Assembly: GCA_937975655.1 (NCBI GenBank)
Contig: CALJTZ010000390.1
Location: forward strand, 1-19,980
Origin: an uncultured Synechococcus sp.
Lineage (GTDB): Bacteria; Cyanobacteriota; Cyanobacteriia; PCC-6307; Cyanobiaceae
Direction of reading: 5' to 3'
Length of the DNA: 19,980 nucleotides
Notes under the pieces: model-generated
The model's input: only the letters and a program-made list of their open reading frames with translations
Databases searched by the model: none
Told to the model about the DNA's origin: nothing
Part shown: positions 13,626-19,701 of the stretch, in pieces
Layout: each line of letters starts with the position of its first letter
Numbering within the stretch: position 1 is the first letter of the stretch
Position numbers and translations under genes: made by a program

Positions 13626-13996
13626 GTGGATTGAACCTGTACCGGGTCACCGTGACCCAGGAATGGAGCGCCGAAGCCAAAGCGCTGGTGTGGGCGCCGG
13701 ATCAGGCAGCCGCCGAAAAGCTGGCGGAAGACGCCGTTGATGATGAGCCGCTGGATCCCGAACCGGTTGGCGGTCCGATCGGTCGCGCCAAACCTGAGCC
13801 GCTCGACGACGACGTGCTCAGCCGAATGGATGACACCGACCTCTGGCTGATCCTGCCGGATGGCGAGGTCTGCGAAAACAGCAGGGCCGGCCTTGAGCGG
13901 TTCCGGTCGTTCCTCACTCCCGAACGCCTAGAGGCCCTGCGCCTGGCGCGGATCGAAGCCGGCAACGGCCAGCTGGCGCTGCTGGAGCTGGCGTGA
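13622..13996 (+). CDS. Hypothetical acidic protein (124 aa)
   Basis: An N-terminal strand (LNLYRVTVTQEWSAEAKALVWAP) is followed by a helix (DQAAAEKLAEDAV), then a long acidic, Pro-rich stretch (DDEPLDPEPVGG) and a helical C-terminus (LTPERLEALRLARIEAG). The first part looks like a small beta-alpha fold in which residues of a protein chain are remodelled by a regulator, but no family is recognised. It is coupled to dnaN by ATGA, so it is made together with the clamp. The 3' end overlaps the next gene by one base. Confidence 0.65.
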   Translation: MSGLNLYRVTVTQEWSAEAKALVWAPDQAAAEKLAEDAVDDEPLDPEPVGGPIGRAKPEPLDDDVLSRMDDTDLWLILPDGEVCENSRAGLERFRSFLTPERLEALRLARIEAGNGQLALLELA

Positions 13997-14250
13997 TGAC
14001 CCAGTTGATCCACCAAGACACGCACGACTGGAAGCTGGGCCCGCGGTGGCGGGTTGAACGTCAACCGGCAGGCACCACAGATCCTGGATTGGTGCGGTTT
14101 CGCAAGGCTGGCCGTACGACCCTGCTGGATCAGATTGCGCGCTGGGACGGTAACGGATGGGATCTCAAACGCTGGGCGCCGCGTCATCCGCAAGTGCCCC
14201 ACACCCTTCTGGCGATTGTCGAGCATCACATGCGGGAGGTGGTGCGATGA
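13996..14250 (+). CDS. Hypothetical protein (84 aa)
   Basis: The protein starts MTQLIHQDTHDWKLGPRWR and continues with a basic, Trp-rich alpha/beta sequence (RFRKAGRTTLLDQIARW, LKRWAPRHPQVPHTLL). ATG 13996 shares one base with the preceding stop (TGATG); a GTG one codon earlier is an alternative start. The basic character would suit nucleic-acid binding, but no motif confirms it. It ends in an ATGA overlap with the next gene. Confidence 0.6.
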   Translation: MTQLIHQDTHDWKLGPRWRVERQPAGTTDPGLVRFRKAGRTTLLDQIARWDGNGWDLKRWAPRHPQVPHTLLAIVEHHMREVVR

Positions 14251-14459
14251 AGGACCTGATTGAAACCGCGTGCCATAACGCCTGCCAAGCGATGCACTCC
14301 GAGAGCTGCCGCGCCAACAACGAGCAACGCAGCCCGGAAACCTGCCTGATCCTGGCGGCAGCGCTGGAAGCAATGAGTGCCGAGGGCATCTGGGGGCCGC
14401 AGTGGCTCGACTGCCTTGCTCATCTGCGCCGACAGGCATCACCGCGGAGGGCGCAATGA
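14247..14459 (+). CDS. Hypothetical helical protein (70 aa)
   Basis: It is predicted mostly helical (LIETACHNACQAMHSESC, LILAAALEAMSAEGIW), with four cysteines in the first half and one near the end. It is coupled on both sides by ATGA overlaps. The Cys/His content (CHNAC...HSESC...C) could form a metal site, but spacing does not match a familiar zinc finger. No family recognised. Confidence 0.55.
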   Translation: MKDLIETACHNACQAMHSESCRANNEQRSPETCLILAAALEAMSAEGIWGPQWLDCLAHLRRQASPRRAQ

Positions 14460-14791
14460 TCCACACCCTCCGCATCACGCATGCCCGCGACATCGCCGCC
14501 GATCGAGCGATTGTTGACCTGCTGGAGCTGCAGGAACTGGATATGGCTCCAGGAATCCTCACCACCCATGGATTGCGCGATCTCTGGGGCATTACTCAGC
14601 CGCAGGTATCACGCCGTCTGGCCGCAATTGACCGGCTGGGCCCATGGCAGCTGCGTTGCGGTCACGGCCGCTATTCCACCTACTGGTTGGCGCCACGCCT
14701 GAATCCTGCACGACCCATACCAGACCCTGGCCCATCGCCGCGTGAACGGTGGGAGGCCCTGCGTCGTCAGTGGCTGGAGGTGGCGGCATGA
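14456..14791 (+). CDS. Winged-helix-like DNA-binding protein (111 aa)
   Basis: The central part, ILTTHGLRDLWGITQPQVSR followed by RLAAIDRLGPW, reads as a helix-turn-helix (GITQPQVSRRLAAI). It is followed by a beta-wing (QLRCGHGRYSTYWL), the layout of small winged-helix transcription factors. The C-terminus is Pro-rich and then helical (RERWEALRRQW). Coupled by ATGA at both ends. Inside the operon that ends with a sigma factor, it could be a transcriptional switch protein, but its target is not visible. Confidence 0.6.
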   Translation: MIHTLRITHARDIAADRAIVDLLELQELDMAPGILTTHGLRDLWGITQPQVSRRLAAIDRLGPWQLRCGHGRYSTYWLAPRLNPARPIPDPGPSPRERWEALRRQWLEVAA

Positions 14792-15045
14792 CGGGCCCAA
14801 TCCCCAACCGCGACCACCAGCACGGCGGCATGACTGCTGTTGGCTGGGTGGCTCAAGGCATCAAGCGCGCCATGCGCGATGGCCAGAACTGGAACCAACT
14901 CTCCCCAGGCCACCAAGAAGCTCTTGACATGGTGGCTCACAAAATTGCTCGCATCCTGTCCGGCGCTGATCCGCATGACCTGCAGCACTGGGAAGACTTG
15001 GCAGGTTACCCAACTGCAGTAATGCGGCAGGCTTCACAGCAATGA
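14788..15045 (+). CDS. MazG/DUF6378-like small phage protein (85 aa)
   Basis: The C-terminal two-thirds contain QEALDMVAHKIARILSG, then HWEDLAGYPTAVMRQA. This EALDMVAHKIARIL...WxDLAGY pattern is the one I recall for small phage proteins filed under DUF6378, which look related to MazG-type nucleotide pyrophosphohydrolases. If so, the role would be hydrolysis of nucleotides during infection. The protein is shorter than true MazG, and the assignment is by pattern memory only. ATGA overlaps occur on both sides; a longer upstream frame covers the previous gene. Confidence 0.6.
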   Translation: MTGPIPNRDHQHGGMTAVGWVAQGIKRAMRDGQNWNQLSPGHQEALDMVAHKIARILSGADPHDLQHWEDLAGYPTAVMRQASQQ

Positions 15046-15251
15046 AACGTGCCAGTCGATTTTCGTGCCCTAAATGCCGTAGCTCCACAACAACTATCTG
15101 TCGCGTCACAACCTCCAAAACAGATGGCTTCATTATTCGGCATCGTCGTTGCATTGAATGCAGCCACAGCTGGTACACCGGCCAAGATCCTGAATACTTG
15201 ATTTCTAGAGAACGCATTGGCTGGGACGAACGCACTCCATTCCTCAAATGA
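15042..15251 (+). CDS. Zinc-ribbon protein (69 aa), NrdR-type N-terminal ribbon
   Basis: Cysteines 9, 12, 37 and 40 (CPKC...CIEC) make a four-Cys zinc ribbon. The spacing and the RHRRCIECSHSWYT segment are like the N-terminal ribbon of NrdR and of phage Ogr/Delta-type activators. The ATP-cone of NrdR is missing, so it is not a full NrdR. It directly precedes the sigma factor and overlaps it by four bases; a small transcription activator paired with the sigma is conceivable. From here to the end of the sigma gene the DNA looks less GC-rich than its neighbours. Confidence 0.7.
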   Translation: MKRASRFSCPKCRSSTTTICRVTTSKTDGFIIRHRRCIECSHSWYTGQDPEYLISRERIGWDERTPFLK

Positions 15252-16177
15252 GCAATTACGAATCTGTTGATCACTTTCTTCAAAAAGCTGCTCGCATTCC
15301 GCTTCTGACAACAGAAGAAGAAATACACTTGGCACGGTCTGTTCAGCGAATGATCGCTTTACAGCAAGCCAATCCCACAGGTCCCTACACCAAGACTGAG
15401 GAAGCCCATATTCGCCGTGGCGTCAGGGCCAAGGATCGGTTCATCAATGCCAATATCCGGCTTGTGGCTAATGTTGCTGGTAAATACTTCCGTTCGCTGC
15501 AAGGCTCTTTGGATCTGCCGCAAGAGGATATGATCCAGGAAGGCATGTTTGGCTTGGTCCGCGCAGTTGAAAAGTTTGACCCAGAACGCGGCTACAAGTT
15601 CAGCACTTATGCCTACTGGTGGATTCGTCAGTCCATCATGCGTGGCATGCAAGTTAATGGCCGGCTTGTGCGACTGCCAACGCACATTCACGAAAAGATG
15701 TACACCTTGCGCCATCGTCAGCACAGCTTGGCGCAAAAGCTTGACCGACAGCCGACCATTACCGAATTGGCTGATGACATTGGATTACCGCTTGAGACGC
15801 TTGAGCTTGTTTTGACGCTTAGCATCAGGCCATGCTCGCTTAATGCAACTGCAGGCACCAATGAGGGCTCCCTGATGGATGTAATCGTTGATGAAGTTAG
15901 CAGTGCTGACCAGCTGGAAGCTCTCAGCGATCACCTGGACATTGAGCGAGTGAAGGATGCAATGCTCCTGCTGCCGAAACGGGAGCGGCAGATCTTAGAG
16001 CTGCGTTATGGACTGACCGGCGCACCGCCCGCCACTTTGCATTCAATTGGCGCGCGTCTTGGCATTACGCGCGAACGCACCCGCCAGGTGTGTGCGATTG
16101 CTCTGCGAAGAATAGAAAGCATCTTGCAAGACGATCCCCAATTCAAGATGCCGCAGGAATTGGCTGCCGTTGCTTAA
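15248..16177 (+). CDS. Phage-encoded sigma-70 family factor
   Basis: This 309-aa protein directs RNA polymerase to chosen promoters. Region 1.2 is DHFLQKAARIPLLTTEEE (8-25) and region 2 spans ~60-145, with INANIRLVANVAGKY, LPQEDMIQEGMFGLVRAVEKF and FSTYAYWWIRQSIMR. Region 3 is ~150-200. Region 4.2 is LHSIGARLGITRERTRQV (~264-281), where R275, E276 and Q280 match the -35-reading residues of RpoD. In region 2.4, Q128 matches RpoD Q437, but the position of T440 is Met131, and the usual ADQARTIRLP is QVNGRLVRLP. This predicts altered -10 preference. The architecture matches cyanobacterial group-2 sigmas. It is last in the operon, coupled by ATGA to the zinc-ribbon gene, and is followed by a hairpin. 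Confidence 0.93.
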   Translation: MSNYESVDHFLQKAARIPLLTTEEEIHLARSVQRMIALQQANPTGPYTKTEEAHIRRGVRAKDRFINANIRLVANVAGKYFRSLQGSLDLPQEDMIQEGMFGLVRAVEKFDPERGYKFSTYAYWWIRQSIMRGMQVNGRLVRLPTHIHEKMYTLRHRQHSLAQKLDRQPTITELADDIGLPLETLELVLTLSIRPCSLNATAGTNEGSLMDVIVDEVSSADQLEALSDHLDIERVKDAMLLLPKRERQILELRYGLTGAPPATLHSIGARLGITRERTRQVCAIALRRIESILQDDPQFKMPQELAAVA

Positions 16178-16179
16178 TC

Positions 16180-16212
16180 GGTGGTTGGGGTTGCCGAAGC
16201 AACCCCGCCACC
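16180..16212 (+). terminator. Hairpin three bases after the sigma gene
   Basis: GGTGG-TT-GGGGTTGC, a CGAA loop, then GCAACCCC-G-CCACC: a 13-bp, GC-rich stem with one internal bulge. It ends the recT-to-sigma operon as a transcription terminator would, though no T-tract follows. Confidence 0.55.
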
Positions 16213-16386
16213 ACACGCGAGACACGAGGCCGCGGTGTCGGCAACCGAGACACCACTCTCGATTGCTCCAGCAAGCCTACCCACCTGACGTGAAGAAAGC
16301 CCCCGCTGCCGGAGCAGCGAGGGCGGTACCCACCGGCCCAGCCTGCCGGCCGACCACAAGCCGCTAGCTGGGTAGTGCAAAACCGC
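16213..16386. other. Gene-free hairpin-rich spacer between operons
   Basis: No protein-like frame is seen. Several inverted repeats stand in a row: GGTGTC...GACACC (about 16234-16254), the 16299-16324 hairpin, and CCGGC...GCCGG at about 16332-16350. A short structured RNA or stacked terminators would both fit. Confidence 0.45.
16299..16324 (-). terminator. Intrinsic terminator-like hairpin facing left
   Basis: The stem GCCC-CCGCTGC, tetraloop CGGA, GCAGCG-A-GGGC is followed on the minus strand by a T-rich TTTCTTC. It may block antisense transcription from the right or act in both directions; no leftward gene is seen nearby. Confidence 0.5.
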
Positions 16387-16423
16387 AACCGCAACGCTAT
16401 GATTTCGCCAGCCACCACACCAC
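16387..16423 (+). promoter_or_regulatory. Promoter module copy B (perfect 37-bp repeat)
   Basis: Identical to 10589-10625, with TATGAT at 16398-16403. The ATG of the next gene follows at 16428. Upstream bases differ between the copies, so any -35 information is not in the conserved part. Confidence 0.7.
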
Positions 16424-16427
16424 GGCT

Positions 16428-16718
16428 ATGGCCACCCCAGTACCAATCGAAGAGCGAGGCCCGGATCCCCGGGACTGTGACCCCAGGGGCCGCTGCTGGT
16501 GGGGTTCGCCCACTGTCGGCGACCCCGAAACAGATGAGCGCTACCCCGCCAGCTGGACGTTGAGCGAGGAGCCTTTCCCAACCGACACCCATTGGCTGCC
16601 AGCCGATGCGATTCCGCTCCTTCACCCTCTTTGCGACGACCGCGAGCAGCCTGAGGGCTGGTCCGATCACCCAAGCCTTACCGCCGCCGAACGCAATCCT
16701 TCGCTGTGCCGCCAATGA
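16428..16718 (+). CDS. DUF551-like protein (96 aa)
   Basis: The pattern PVPIEERGPDPRDCD...RCWW...DTHWLPADAIPLL matches the short domain in many phage proteins that begins xPVxERLP and ends THWxPxxALPxP (DUF551-like). A related copy forms the C-terminal half of the protein at 18944-19474, with PVPVAERLPGPEDCD and YTHWLPANALPVP at the corresponding places. Function is unknown. It is the first gene of the promoter-B operon, and its stop overlaps the Gp157-like gene (ATGA). Confidence 0.65.
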   Translation: MATPVPIEERGPDPRDCDPRGRCWWGSPTVGDPETDERYPASWTLSEEPFPTDTHWLPADAIPLLHPLCDDREQPEGWSDHPSLTAAERNPSLCRQ

Positions 16719-17266
16719 CCGTTTCTTTGTTTGACCTGACGGGCGAAGCCCTCCAGATTCAAAATCGAATCAACCAGGCGGCAGAACTGCTGTTTAGCGA
16801 CGACCCAGCCGAGGTGGCCGCCTCCACGGCGCAGCTGGAATCGCTGATTGATGCGGAAACCGACAATCGCAAGGCGGTTGAGGCCAAGGCTGATGCCTGG
16901 TGCTGGGTGATCGATCACCTTCGCGCTCAGGCTGCTGCTCGAGCCGAACACGCTCGCCGCCTTTCTGAACTAGCCAAGGCTGCAGAACAGCAAGCCGAGG
17001 TGCTGCAAGACCGCCTGATTGGTGCGTTGCAGCGGGTGGACCCCGAAGCCACCAATTGGAAGCTGCCCGATCACACGCTCACCAGCCGCAAAACCACCAG
17101 CGTGGAGCTCGACCCCGACGTGCAACCGGCCGATCTGCCGGAACAGTTCCGCCGGGTCAAGACCACATACAGCGCAGACAAGGCCGCCATCAAGGCTGCT
17201 CTTGCTCTTGGCGCCACGGTTGACGGCGCCGTCCTGGTTGAGCGCCGCAGCTGGAAGATTGGCTGA
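16715..17266 (+). CDS. Siphovirus Gp157-like protein
   Basis: This 183-aa protein has the Gp157 layout. An N-terminal region with ALQIQNRINQAAELL is followed by a helical hairpin with KADAWCWVIDHLRAQAAARAEH and further coiled coil to ~110. A beta-rich end follows, with TNWKLPDHTLTSRKTTSVEL, PEQFRRVKTTY and SADKAAIKAALALGATVDGA, matching the family's LPEEYxRVK...PDKxAIKxALKxGxxVxGA. Gp157-like genes lie in phage replication modules beside recombinases and SSB; their molecular role is not settled. Start at ATG 16715, overlapping the previous stop; a three-codon-longer start is possible. Confidence 0.85.
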   Translation: MTVSLFDLTGEALQIQNRINQAAELLFSDDPAEVAASTAQLESLIDAETDNRKAVEAKADAWCWVIDHLRAQAAARAEHARRLSELAKAAEQQAEVLQDRLIGALQRVDPEATNWKLPDHTLTSRKTTSVELDPDVQPADLPEQFRRVKTTYSADKAAIKAALALGATVDGAVLVERRSWKIG

Positions 17267-17302
17267 CAACCCACGGACCGCATCCACAATCGCACTGTCG
17301 CC

Positions 17303-17647
17303 ATGACCAAGGCTCTTGAATGCGAAGGCGCGCTGTCGGACCTGGTGCTCCAGGCCGCACGGGCGGCAATCCCTTCCAACGCCGAGCGACTCATCACCCT
17401 GCCTGAGTGCGGTCGGCTGAATCAGCCCCTGCTGCCCCTGCTGGTTGCACTGCTGGATGCCGCCAAGACGGTGGCCGCCGCAGTAGCCGATAACGCCTGG
17501 GATGACTGCCAGCCCATCGATAAGCAGCTGGCTGTGGAGCTTTCCCAGCAAGCCACATCAGTCGCCCGTGACATCACCAACGCAACGGAGTGCCCTGATT
17601 CATCGGGATGGTCACTGCCTTCCATGACCGGCAGTGATCTGCTCTGA
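17303..17647 (+). CDS. Hypothetical helical protein (114 aa)
   Basis: Mostly alpha-helical, with a Leu/Ala-rich central helix (PLLPLLVALLDAAKTVAAAV) that is amphipathic and not convincingly membrane-spanning. A polar C-terminus follows (TECPDSSGWSLPSM). It starts 36 bases after the Gp157-like gene, without a clear Shine-Dalgarno. It ends two bases before the next small gene. No family recognised. Confidence 0.55.
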   Translation: MTKALECEGALSDLVLQAARAAIPSNAERLITLPECGRLNQPLLPLLVALLDAAKTVAAAVADNAWDDCQPIDKQLAVELSQQATSVARDITNATECPDSSGWSLPSMTGSDLL

Positions 17648-17649
17648 CG

Positions 17650-17823
17650 ATGCCTCCCGTTTTTCTTGTTACTTACACTTCATTGATTCAAGACAATGCA
17701 ATCCAACACGAGGCCGAATGGGTATGCCCCAATGGATACACGGAAGATCAAGCGCAGCAATTCTTTCAGCGTAGCTTCCCCTCAGCTGCCATCCTTTTCC
17801 TGCGGCAATGTCAATGCTTCTAG
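17650..17823 (+). CDS. Small protein (57 aa)
   Basis: The frame from ATG 17650 to the TAG at 17821-17823 reads MPPVFLVTYTSLIQDNAIQ, then YTEDQAQQFFQRSFPSAAIL. A strand followed by an amphipathic helix with the pattern YT-x2-QA-x2-FF is far more protein-like than the longer overlapping frame that starts at 17696. It also begins two bases after the preceding stop, as in the rest of the operon. Function unknown. If it is real, the 17696-17833 part of the other frame is not coding. Confidence 0.6.
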   Translation: MPPVFLVTYTSLIQDNAIQHEAEWVCPNGYTEDQAQQFFQRSFPSAAILFLRQCQCF

Positions 17824-17833
17824 GGATTTTGTT

Positions 17834-18034
17834 GTGAGCCGTCTTGCCAGATTTACGGAGCACCGGCAGCGGACACTACAACAGAGATACCTTGCGGCTT
17901 CTGCCCAGGCCTATGCCCGTCGCCGACGCATAACCAGCACGCTGCTAAGTGCATTTGTGATTGCAACGTGCATTGTGGCTGGGTACACACTTCAGCAAGA
18001 GCAGCGAATTCAACAGGTTGAGCGTTGGCAATGA
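17834..18034 (+). CDS. Single-pass membrane protein (66 aa), GTG start
   Basis: A strongly basic N-terminus (RLARFTEHRQRTLQQRYLAA, then YARRRRI) is followed by one hydrophobic helix (LLSAFVIATCIVAGYTL) and a short polar tail (QQEQRIQQVERWQ). The positive-inside rule puts the N-terminus in the cytoplasm. The frame is open from an ATG at 17696, but that part overlaps the more convincing 57-aa gene, so the GTG at 17834 is chosen. It ends with ATGA into the HTH gene. No family recognised. Confidence 0.5.
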   Translation: MSRLARFTEHRQRTLQQRYLAASAQAYARRRRITSTLLSAFVIATCIVAGYTLQQEQRIQQVERWQ

Positions 18035-18258
18035 CTCGCCATCTGATGCAAATACCTGATGCTGCCGCTGCACTGGGTGTTAGCGAGCGACACATCAAAC
18101 GCCTTATTGAGGAGGCCACCAGATGCCGGAAGTCACGTTGGCGGTTTGGCCGTGAATTGGTGGACCTGGCGCCGCTGGGCAGTCAGCGCCGGATGGTGCG
18201 GGTGAACATCAACGCGGTGGTGCCTGGGCTGGAGTTGCAAGGTGTAAGCCATGGCTGA
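18031..18258 (+). CDS. Small HTH protein, excisionase/AlpA-like (75 aa)
   Basis: IPDAAAALGVSERHIKRLIE is a classic helix-turn-helix of the MerR-superfamily excisionase type, where the AAxxLGVSxRxxxRLI pattern forms a winged helix. It is followed by a basic wing (CRKSRWRFGRELVDL) and MVRVNINAVVP. Such proteins bend DNA in excision or act as small regulators. No integrase is visible, so the role is open. ATG 18031 overlaps the preceding stop; the reading frame has another in-frame ATG six bases earlier. Its end overlaps the next gene by eight bases. Confidence 0.65.
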   Translation: MTRHLMQIPDAAAALGVSERHIKRLIEEATRCRKSRWRFGRELVDLAPLGSQRRMVRVNINAVVPGLELQGVSHG

Positions 18259-18601
18259 GCCTTACTGGGCCACGCCCGAGCAGTGGGCCCTGCTTGAAGA
18301 CACCGCCACCAGCTGCATGTCCGCCTGCATCCTTGAACTCCGCGCCAGGGTCGAAGCACTGGAGGCCAACTCCAAGCCAACTCCTAATCCAAGCCAAATT
18401 AGGAGTTCAGCCCCCGCCAGCTCGCTGGTGGAGCGGGTGGCCATTGCCTGCGCAAAGCCATGCAACGAGACCTGGGACGACCAAGCCCGCGCCGCGATCC
18501 GCGAGGTGACGGCCGCATTAATCGAATGGGATGACTCCGACCAGCTGATCCGTACTGCTTCGGATGTCGCCAACTGGCTCGAGCAGGAGGCCGAGCGATG
18601 A
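18251..18601 (+). CDS. Hypothetical protein with coiled-coil start (116 aa)
   Basis: The N-terminus YWATPEQWALLEDTATSC precedes a short coiled coil, CILELRARVEALEA. Then come a low-complexity linker (NSKPTPNPSQ) and a helical C-terminal part (SLVERVAIACAKP, RAAIREVTAALIEW, VANWLEQEAER). I recall this CILELRARVEALE plus SLVERVA arrangement from uncharacterised picocyanobacterial/phage proteins. Function unknown. The overlaps are eight bases with the gene before and four with the gene after. Confidence 0.6.
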   Translation: MAEPYWATPEQWALLEDTATSCMSACILELRARVEALEANSKPTPNPSQIRSSAPASSLVERVAIACAKPCNETWDDQARAAIREVTAALIEWDDSDQLIRTASDVANWLEQEAER

Positions 18602-18951
18602 CCCACCCCATCACCCCACCGCCGATGCTGGTGCATCAGTGGTCAACTGCTAGCCCTGTTCAAAGCAACGACGAAAACTGGGCATACGAGCTGTTCATCG
18701 CCCACTGCGCCGCCCAATGGGGAGCGGACCAGGAGCTGGAGGCGTGCTGTGAATATTTGGTGCGCTGTGCCCAATGGGAGCCTGAGGATGTCGCGGAACT
18801 CCGCGCCGCCCGCCGCCTATTACCCAAGCCGCCGAGCTTGAAGCAGCAAGGTCTTGACGCGCTGAGAGCACTGCCTTGCCAGTCAGGTGCGCTTGAAGCC
18901 CAGTCAAGAAATACCATCCGCCGCGCCCTGGAGGCTTTGCCCGATGACTGA
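18598..18951 (+). CDS. Hypothetical protein, picocyanobacterial type (117 aa)
   Basis: It starts MTHPITPPPMLVHQWS and contains AAQWGADQELEACCEYL, AELRAARRLLPKPPSLKQQ and IRRALEALPDD. The combination ITPPPxLVxQW ... WGADQELEACCEWL ... KPPSLKxQ is familiar to me from families shared by picocyanobacterial genomes and their phages. No function is known to me. Its ATG overlaps the previous stop, and the next gene begins eight bases before its stop. Confidence 0.65.
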   Translation: MTHPITPPPMLVHQWSTASPVQSNDENWAYELFIAHCAAQWGADQELEACCEYLVRCAQWEPEDVAELRAARRLLPKPPSLKQQGLDALRALPCQSGALEAQSRNTIRRALEALPDD

Positions 18952-19474
18952 CCCCACCGACTGGCGAGCGCTGTGCGCCGAGCTGTCCGATGCGATGAAC
19001 GAGCTATCGCCGTATCTAGAGGCTCAGTCTCCCGTTCCTGTGGTTACAAAAGCGATCAAGGTGTGGGGCAAAGCCCGCACCGCCCTAGCCCAGCCCGAGC
19101 CGCAGGGGCCGGGTAGTTATGCGCCCTTCATCGTCAAGCACTACAGCTCGGACGACCGCCCCTCGATTAAGGGCAACGGTTTCGATGGGCTCGAAGTCGG
19201 AGAAGACCGACAGGAAGCGGAAGAGTTTATCAACTGGATCAACGCTCGTCTTTTCCCTGGCACTATCCGCCCCGCCATCGAGCCGGTGCCCGTCGCTGAG
19301 CGCCTGCCGGGGCCGGAGGATTGCGATGGTGAAGGCAAGTGCTACGCCTGGGACGGCTACTGGTGGCTGGTCAGGAGCACCGTCCTTGAAGAGGACGACA
19401 CTGGCGCCGGTGAGGGCTACACCCACTGGCTTCCTGCGAACGCGCTGCCGGTGCCGCAGCAGGGGGCTGAGTGA
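18944..19474 (+). CDS. Two-part protein with C-terminal DUF551-like domain (176 aa)
   Basis: N-terminal helices (DWRALCAELSDAMNELSPYL, KVWGKARTALAQPEP) are followed by a middle alpha/beta part with YAPFIVKHY and EFINWINARLF. A DUF551-like domain ends the protein (PVPVAERLPGPEDCD...KCYAWDGYWWLV...YTHWLPANALPVP). The same domain stands alone at 16428-16718, so the two are paralogous modules in one operon. Start ATG 18944 uses the ATGACTGA overlap junction seen again at 19694; a longer frame covers the previous gene. Function unknown. Confidence 0.65.
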   Translation: MTDPTDWRALCAELSDAMNELSPYLEAQSPVPVVTKAIKVWGKARTALAQPEPQGPGSYAPFIVKHYSSDDRPSIKGNGFDGLEVGEDRQEAEEFINWINARLFPGTIRPAIEPVPVAERLPGPEDCDGEGKCYAWDGYWWLVRSTVLEEDDTGAGEGYTHWLPANALPVPQQGAE

Positions 19475-19701
19475 TGGCTGAGCTATCGAAAGAGGCGCAG
19501 GCCGTGCTGGACGCTCTCTACATGGAAGAGCTAAATGGACCGCAGCAGATGATGGCCCGCGCTCACGCCGCCGCTGCCTTGCGAGCTGCAGCTGAGCAGT
19601 TGCATCACGACCCAGGACAAAGCCATCAAGTCGGCGGAATCATTACGTCTCGGCTGCAACTCCTCGCCATCGCCGAAGAATTGGAGAACACCAATGACTG
19701 A
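19474..19701 (+). CDS. Tandem paralogue 1 (75 aa)
   Basis: MAELSKEAQAVLDALYM, then HAAAALRAAAEQL, ending LQLLAIAEELENTND. The layout LS-x2-AQAVLDA ... AAALRAAA-x-Q ... LLAIA-x-ELENTN is shared with the next gene, so the pair arose by duplication. I recall this pattern from small picocyanobacterial/phage proteins of unknown function. Start ATG 19474 shares a base with the preceding stop. Confidence 0.65.
   Translation: MAELSKEAQAVLDALYMEELNGPQQMMARAHAAAALRAAAEQLHHDPGQSHQVGGIITSRLQLLAIAEELENTND

Noticed and set aside
13702..14592. Minus-strand 296-aa open frame
   Set aside because: Ser/Arg/Pro-rich, antisense to four coupled genes; no protein-like domain.
16178..16386. Possible tRNA gene in the hairpin-rich spacer
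   Set aside because: The hairpins do not assemble into a cloverleaf; no T-arm GTTCRANNC sequence was found.
18031..18258. Excisionase as proof of an integrated prophage
   Set aside because: No integrase or attachment site is visible, and small HTH proteins of this type also act as ordinary regulators.
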